DNA from: Apostichopus japonicus
Taxonomy: Eukaryota; Echinodermata; Holothuroidea; Aspidochirotida; Stichopodidae
Direction: 5' to 3'
Assembly: GCF_037975245.1 (NCBI RefSeq)
Contig: NC_092582.1
Location: 19,246,577-19,310,576, forward strand
DNA: 64,000 nucleotides
A program made the translations under genes and the position numbers. The notes below the pieces were generated by a model. The model saw only the letters and a list, made by a program, of their open reading frames with translations, was not told where the DNA came from and made no database searches. Of the stretch, positions 58,566 through 64,000 are shown in pieces (position 1 is the first letter of the stretch; every line of letters begins with the position of its first letter).

Positions 58566-60455
58566 TTTCTTCAAGGCTGTCGAAAGAAAGGTAAATGGCA
58601 AAGTTATTCCATTTGTGGCGATCCTCGACATCGGATTCAAATCAGGTAATTCAGGTGAAACAAGATACGGCGTCTAGAAAGTTTGACACTATGTTAGGTC
58701 TAAGTCATCAGAACGCGTCAATGAAATGTGAATGTTTAAACTAACAATTATAACTTAGGAAAAAACTTTCACCCCTGCCCACCACCCGAAACCCCAATAG
58801 TCTGAATAGTTGCCAAAATGTACTTTCGGATGCGATCATATATAACCATACTATTACCTTTACTCCATAAGGAACTATGGCAGGCGAAGAGAGAACAAAG
58901 CCCACCAACAGTATGGAACGCCGAACGTACATTTACTTTTGTGTTCTTTGAAGAGTTGTTGTTGTACAAAATTGTTATACAAAAAAGGCGAAAAGCAAAA
59001 AGGCTTAGCTATATATGAGGAAAATGTTTGCTTTTTGAGTTGTTTGATGATATCTACCACTATTTCATATTAATCGAGTATAAACGGTCAAAGGTAATCA
59101 GGCTGACAAGTCTAACGCAATGTCTGAAGACATACAGCGAAGTTGAAGTGTAGTCTTGTTCACTGCCAAATTGTAATTAAGCATATTCAGTGGTGTATGG
59201 TAACTTGCCGTTTCGCCAAACTTCGTCCCTAATCAAAAATTAGAAGTGTTTTAAGACGTGACTGTTTGTTGAGAAATTGATGATTGTAGTTAAAATGTAC
59301 TCTTAAATTAACACATTAAAAAACTGGAAGTTGTGTTACTGAATGCACAGATGGTTCAGGTTCCATACGTGCTAAAGAATCCAGGTAACTGAGTACACTT
59401 GTGAAACCTACTGGTTTTGGTAAGGGTCAAAGGCCCACAGCGGTCAAGGTCTGAAATTTGGTAAACAAAGAATATACAATGTAATTCATTGCATTTGATG
59501 TAGGTTCACCTTAGTGAGTACTAAAGCACTACAGTTGTTAAAGGTCAAGAGTCATTGAGCTCATAAAAGGTCAAATTCTGAAAACCTTGTAAGCACGATT
59601 TTCTCCAACCCTACAAATGAGAATAACTTCAGACTTATTTTTACACATGAATGCCTACTATAACATGCGGTATTATTTTCTGTGAACGTCGTGTCAAGGA
59701 ATCACAATGAGCCGATCGGCTTGCTGGTTATTTCATTAGGTTCATGAGTGATGTTTTCTGTTCCCTATCTAGATGGTAATCCGTATCTGGAGTTCGGCGG
59801 GTTTTATTGGAATTCTGATTATGCAGATATTGAACGTTTCATCCCAATTGAAGTCCCCGATCTAATATGCTATAAGTACAATGAGAAACAAGAGAACGTT
59901 AGGTTTGTTGTTACTGAAGGGAACGAGCAACTGTAGATGGAAGTAGATGGTTGCGATATTAAATTCACTGAGTCGATTGCTGCACAAAGTAAGTTAAAAA
60001 CACGATTCTCATTGAGTTTTCAAGAGGAAACTGGTTATGGTTTGAAACCGTTCACCAGACCGGAATATCTGAGTCCGGTGCATAACTTTTGTAGGATCAA
60101 TACGCTAGTTGACATCGCCTACGCCATGCTTTAAATAGATGTTAAATGTCGTAAATGTTTAGTATGTAGACTTCCTTATCAGACCGTTGTGCGCCTAACG
60201 ATTACACGATGGCTGTACTAGCCTTGTAATAGCTTTACAGTTCTAACTGCAACAACACCGAGTGTACGTTGCACACACCTAATTCTTCTAATGGCATTAA
60301 ATATATAAAGAAACTTAAAAACATTAATGCGTCATACACTCATATTGATATGTTGTAATACGTTATCACACCAGTATAATAATTGTGGTAAGTGGTACGG
60401 GCATGTTTATGTTGTCTTTGGCGCGCAGGATTGCACGCTTACCTCACAGATTAGA

Positions 60456-60500
60456 TGTTGTCTGATGATCGCCGTGCAGGCGTGAAGCTCGAGTTACAAA
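60456..60500 (+). ncRNA. Decayed hammerhead ribozyme motif (copy C side)
   Basis: TGTTGT-CTGATGA, TCGCC/GGCG helix II and GAAG in place of GAAA. The closing strand is ACAAAA. It corresponds to 30821-30866. Confidence 0.45.
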
Positions 60501-60518
60501 ACGCTGTAAGTTACCGTA

Positions 60519-60524
<6 letters not shown>

Positions 60525-60588
<64 letters not shown>
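60525..60588. repeat. (TA)n microsatellite at an inversion junction
   Basis: The TA run marks the exact point where similarity with copy B switches to the opposite strand. Confidence 0.95.
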
Positions 60589-60589
<1 letters not shown>

Positions 60590-60590
<1 letters not shown>

Positions 60591-60790
60591 CAAAGTATCT
60601 CTTTCGAGATCCGGCTTTAGGAATCACAAATGATTTTCGAGTTGGATAGCATCATGTTTGATCTCTAGAGTAGGGCAAAATATGTCACCAAAAACAGAAC
60701 TAGTATTGTTCGATATAGGTGACAAACGCCTACAGTGGAATTACGATCTTCCTTACCGGTTTCGAACCTCTGGACATACAATCAGCGTCC
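60590..60790 (-). repeat. Inverted copy of the 30884-31140 segment
   Basis: Reverse complement of about 30884-31092 with high identity, from 'gttcaaagtatctctttcga' to 'gcgtccat'. Confidence 0.85.
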
Positions 60791-60950
60791 ATAGCCTAGT
60801 GGTTAGGGTGTCCGCGTACAGAGCGGGAGGCCCGTGGTTCGAATCCCGGTGGAGGCTGAAAGTTTTTTCACTGTTCTTGATTTTCCAACTCATTACGATT
60901 TTCATTTATTCATATATATATATATATATTCACATTCATTTCTTATTTAC
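60791..60950 (+). repeat. tRNA-derived SINE-like element
   Basis: 60795-60866 folds loosely like a tRNA: A-box-like CCTAGTGGTTAGGG, anticodon stem CCGC/GCGG with loop GTACAGA, B-box GGTTCGAATCCC, and a partly paired acceptor. The T-stem has two mismatches, so this is not a functional tRNA gene. A body with 'gattttccaactcattacg' follows; the same body is at 31142-31186 on the other strand. Confidence 0.5.
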
Positions 60951-61098
60951 GGCTTGGCTTGCCTATAAAGAGTGGTTATTCTGTGTAAAATTGTGTAAAG
61001 ATTGTTAGATTCAAAGCACCAGGGGCGCACTCTGTACAATCTTAATACTTGGGTAATACGCCCTTAATGCCAGTTATTCAAAGCCAAGTTATACGCTT

Positions 61099-61240
61099 TA
61101 ACACACCAGTAGAATCACTGTGGTCGAGTAGTACGGGCTTAGGTTCGTGACACGAAGATCCGAGGTTCGATTCCTACCTTCGCCTGATGAGTCCCAAAAG
61201 GACGAAACCGGTCGTGAAGTGGATTTTTTCTGGTGTGTTA
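61099..61240 (+). mobile_element. 142-bp element with inverted ends, tRNA-like part and hammerhead
   Basis: The ends TAACACACCAG and CTGGTGTGTTA are inverted repeats. Inside, a tRNA-like A-box/B-box pair (TGGTCGAGTAGTACGG, GAGGTTCGATTCC) precedes the ribozyme at 61178. The 5' part resembles 30728-30780 and 60367-60420 ('cacaccagtataatnattgtgg'). Confidence 0.55.
61178..61219 (+). ncRNA. Hammerhead ribozyme, type I with minimal helix III
   Basis: Helix I CTTCGC (61178-61183) pairs with GTGAAG (61214-61219). The core CTGATGA (61184-61190) is canonical. Helix II GTCC/GGAC (61191-61194, 61200-61203) is closed by CAAAA. Core GAAA is at 61204-61207, and the cleavage triplet GTC at 61211-61213. Helix III is only ACC/GGT with no loop, so activity as a dimer is likely, as reported for hammerheads of Penelope-like elements. 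Confidence 0.8.
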
Positions 61241-63326
61241 TTCTTTATTGATTTTCTATATATAGATATAGATTTTTTATATATAGATAAAGAATATCTA
61301 TATCTAGAATATAGATATAGATAAAGATATATATATATATATCCTTATACCTCTTACCATCTCACTATCTCCCCCCCCCACCCTCCCCTCCTCTACCCAC
61401 TTCTCCCTCTCTCATTAGCAGTGGTTACATTTCCAGTCCTTCTATTTTCAGTAAGTTTAATATGAAAATGGCAATAGGCTATTTTCTTTCATCATATTTC
61501 CTCGAACTGGCATTATTTTTTCTCAGTTCTTGGATAAGGCATCGGTTCATCGTTGCTATCATTCGCAACGTATATAGCTCTTACTGATCCATAGTTGAAT
61601 CGCGCTATTATTTTAATTGAAGAATCTCGTGTTATTTTTAAATCGATTTGATATGTCAGATCAGTATAGACGAATATTTCGTTCTATATTAATACCAGCG
61701 TAAATAATAGTGATCATATTTGTACCAATGTAATACCAATTATAATTACAACTTAAATTATAATTAAATTCAAACAATACTGAGGGTGGCATACTCCTAT
61801 TAGCGTCTATATCAATCCGCGGCAAATGTTCTCCTTCAGGAAAAGTGCCAATTAGAAGCAGGAGAACAACTTTTTTGCTATGTTATCAATTAGGATGAGC
61901 TTTTTTTGTGGCTTGGATGTTAAAGAGCATGAACGGAAGCACATGTGGTTAAAAAATTGGGTAAAATTGAGGCAAGTTTAGCCCTATCAGGAGCAGCGGA
62001 CGAAGATTGTTTACGGCCAAGTAAAGAGGTTTGTTTACAAGTGACGAAAAGTTCCGGCTCTCGTAGCAAAAAAAAATCACGGTCATGGTACGGAAAATTG
62101 ATGGTGCCATGAAAGGCCAGCTTGTCAGCTATCCAGTGATGGGTAGCGCTTAGCAAGTGAAAACTTCTATCTAGGCTTAGAGAAGGCATTACTTTTGTGA
62201 TTTAGTGTGTAAGTCAATGGGGATTTTAATGGGCGTATGCTACCTGAGACATTTTATTAGAGCCTGAAGAATCAGAGGTCAAAGTTGAAATAGGCATTAA
62301 CATAATCAAAATCCATTTTGTTGTATTTTGTGAAGGGTGGGGAGAAAGGTTCTTAATGCGCGCTTCAGCCGACGATTGCTCCATAGACCCTCTTTCAGAT
62401 TCCTCATTAATGCAAAAGAAGACAAATGTCGAACACCAACATTCTCTGCTATTGTTTTCCAGGCGTGCAAACAAGCTTACGCAAGGTTAGTTTAACTCAA
62501 TGTATGTACATACTACGTGGATCTCGTACAACAGACATGTATACTTGGTAAACTGTATTTCGAATGAATTTTGAAATAGAAAACACAACAGTAAAAATCA
62601 TGTAAGGTCAGACACTTTCGCCTTAATTCTGTTTAAGACGTTGTCGAGTAATGTTTCAAGTTTTAATTAAATTTTTATTTCATTTAAGATAGCATATTCT
62701 ATTCTTATTTTAAACATATTGTATTAACATCAAATCAAAAAAAAATTAATACAAAACGAGCAGAGGCATCCAAAAGTTTTATTTTTTACTTCAAATATTT
62801 AAGACGGGGGGGGGGGTGGTTGGGGTGGTTCTGGTTCATCAAATATGCAAAAAAAGAGTGAGTTCTGTGACACATTTAGACTACACCTTATGTTAATAGT
62901 ATAAGTTCTACACGCAATGTTATGCTAATAACTATTTATTAAGTTTGGTGTGTACGGTGTGTACGAATGGTGTCTCTGGTTGTCTTTTTTACAAACTTTT
63001 ACAATTTAAATAAAAACTCAAAACCCTATTAATTTATTGTATTTTAATTATTGTTGATGTCTCGTAATTATTTGTAGTGATGATCACTCACCAGTAGAGC
63101 AATGAATGTTATGTTTGTCTTTGCTCCGATTTTTCAAGTTGTCACTCTATTTCGAACAGAAACCTTTTTAGTGAATGTTTACATTTTGAGGTTTAATGTT
63201 TTCTTATGTTATTATCCATAAACTGTATTCCAACCAGGCTCCGTTTGGTCAGACTTCATTAACTTCTAATTTATTACGTAAATGTTTCGTAAAATGGTCA
63301 GTTTAACAGTCATCTTGTTCATCAAC
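61241..63326. other. Non-coding stretch, no gene recognised
   Basis: It includes a TA-rich imperfect palindrome (61255-61345) and a G-run near 62805. Minus-strand open frames at 61920-62189 and 62226-62474 have no recognisable domain. Part of this may be the 3' untranslated region of the fibrinogen-domain gene. Confidence 0.45.
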
Positions 63327-63622
63327 TCAAGAGGATGGTCGAATTTTCATCTCAACATATTGGACGTCGCAGCTAAAAGAGAACATCGCTTCCCCGTTGC
63401 CTCCATTGTATACACCGTTGAGATTTTCATGAGTACAGTATGACTGGCAGCTGCTGTTGTATTGGAAATGAATGCAATGACTATAAGTTTTACATGTGCA
63501 CCAATGATTCGCGTGCCACCAGCCGCTTCTATGCTTCTCTGCACAGTCGAACGTATCACAGGCGTCATTGTCTCGGTCATGCGTGCTGAATTGCATTCCT
63601 CTGTTACTGGAGAAATAGACAC
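63327..63622 (-). CDS. Fibrinogen-related domain protein, last exon (partial gene)
   Basis: After the acceptor TTTGTTTCACAG the exon (phase 1) reads GVYFSSNRGMQFSTHDRDND, CAEKHRSGWWHANHW, ENLNGVYNGG, then VEMKIRPSS and a stop. These are the calcium-binding loop (DxDND), the GWW strand, the NLNG motif and the terminal MKIRP of the fibrinogen C-terminal domain. Such proteins are secreted and bind sugars or microbial surfaces; in invertebrates many act in immunity. Odd feature: between GWW and NLNG lies a cysteine-rich insertion of about 24 residues (CTCKTYSHC ... CQSYC) not usual in the family. Upstream exons are beyond or near the window edge. Confidence 0.85.
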
Positions 63623-64000
63623 CTGTGAAACAAACATCAAGAACCATCAGTGGTTAACACTTGGTCTTTAAACAATAGCGTCAGTATCCGGTTACATTGT
63701 ACAATTTTGTTGGGACATAAAATACATTTTACAGTAAACTGGAATAAGGAGGTGGGTTTATTAACATCGAGAGAGATTTAAAATTAATTTTTAATGTGAT
63801 ATTTCTGTAATCATCATATATTATATGTGCTGATTTATTCTTTATAGTTCTTTATTTTAACTAGGTTCCTTACAAATGAAGGTGATCTGAATTTAAATAA
63901 ACTGATGTATATTAACATACAAATTAAGCTTGTCTACAATATATTATTGTCTGATGATATTCAATATGATGCCCAGGAAAAAATTTACCTCAAATTTACC
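63623..64000. other. Intron of the fibrinogen-domain gene (inferred)
   Basis: No further exon was recognised up to the window edge. AT-rich. Confidence 0.4.

Larger units (their letters stand above)
54951..59988 (+). pseudogene. Gene copy C (PDZ plus trefoil-like), disrupted
   Basis: Exon 1 54951-55117 is intact and starts MALLRKSALSLTHPTL. Exon 2 starts at 57100 but has a one-base deletion after SVNK, and a LINE (57191-58060) splits it; its last 8 bases are at 58061-58068. Exon 3 58576-58645 is intact. Exon 4 59773-59988 has an in-frame TAG at 59934 where copy B has tryptophan. Splice sites and phases match copy B. No counterpart of exons 5-6 was found downstream. Similarity to copy B runs from about 54866 to 60524. 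Confidence 0.75.

Noticed and set aside
60795-60866. A tRNA gene
   Set aside because: A- and B-box are present but the T-stem has two mismatches, the acceptor stem is imperfect, and the sequence continues as a repeat body. A tRNA-derived SINE fits better.

Overview
The window is gene-poor, AT-rich, repeat-rich animal DNA: short exons with GT-AG introns, many (TA)n runs, and relics of nearly every eukaryotic transposon class. The only recognisable domain gene apart from transposons and one duplicated family is a fibrinogen-related domain gene at the right edge. This, the Penelope/Copia/hAT mixture and the AGGTCA-type dispersed repeats suggest a marine invertebrate, perhaps an echinoderm. The species assignment is inference.

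Layout. 1-1520: minus-strand LTR-retrotransposon gag and protease, with pol running off the left edge. 2.4-20.3 kb: mostly non-coding, with hAT-type elements proven by 8-bp target duplications (6842-7332, 13206-13896, 13953-14613), two foldback-like elements and a 57-bp minisatellite. 20.7-34.6 kb and 54.9-60.3 kb: three copies (A, B, C) of a previously unnamed multi-exon gene. Copy B (24405-34315) is open in every exon. Copies A and C carry stops, and C also has a frameshift and a LINE inserted in an exon. 39.9-42.5 kb: a Penelope-like element with inverted terminal repeats. 43-45.7 kb: a degraded LINE. 46.5-47.1 kb: tandem repeats. 48080-53479: a decayed Ty1/Copia element carrying a LINE fragment and a small hAT element. 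60.3-61.3 kb: hammerhead-ribozyme and tRNA-like repeats. 63327-63622: last exon of a fibrinogen-domain gene.

Main result. In copy B, exons 1-4 join with matching intron phases and encode a complete PDZ domain followed by a beta-strand-rich domain. Two exons further downstream (33310-33424 and 34236-34303) look like the missing C-terminal part of that domain. The pattern resembles the interleukin-1 type beta-trefoil (FES/IES motif, then a GWYI-type motif, then a final hydrophobic strand and stop). A PDZ plus IL-1-like trefoil gene in an invertebrate, duplicated locally and decaying, is the best candidate for an undescribed system here. It rests on pattern recognition, and one intron-phase mismatch (exon 4 to exon 5) is unresolved.

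Second result. Hammerhead ribozyme folds are visible in both terminal repeats of the Penelope-like element, and a very clean one sits at 61178-61219 inside a 142-bp element with inverted ends. Decayed relatives lie next to gene copies B and C.
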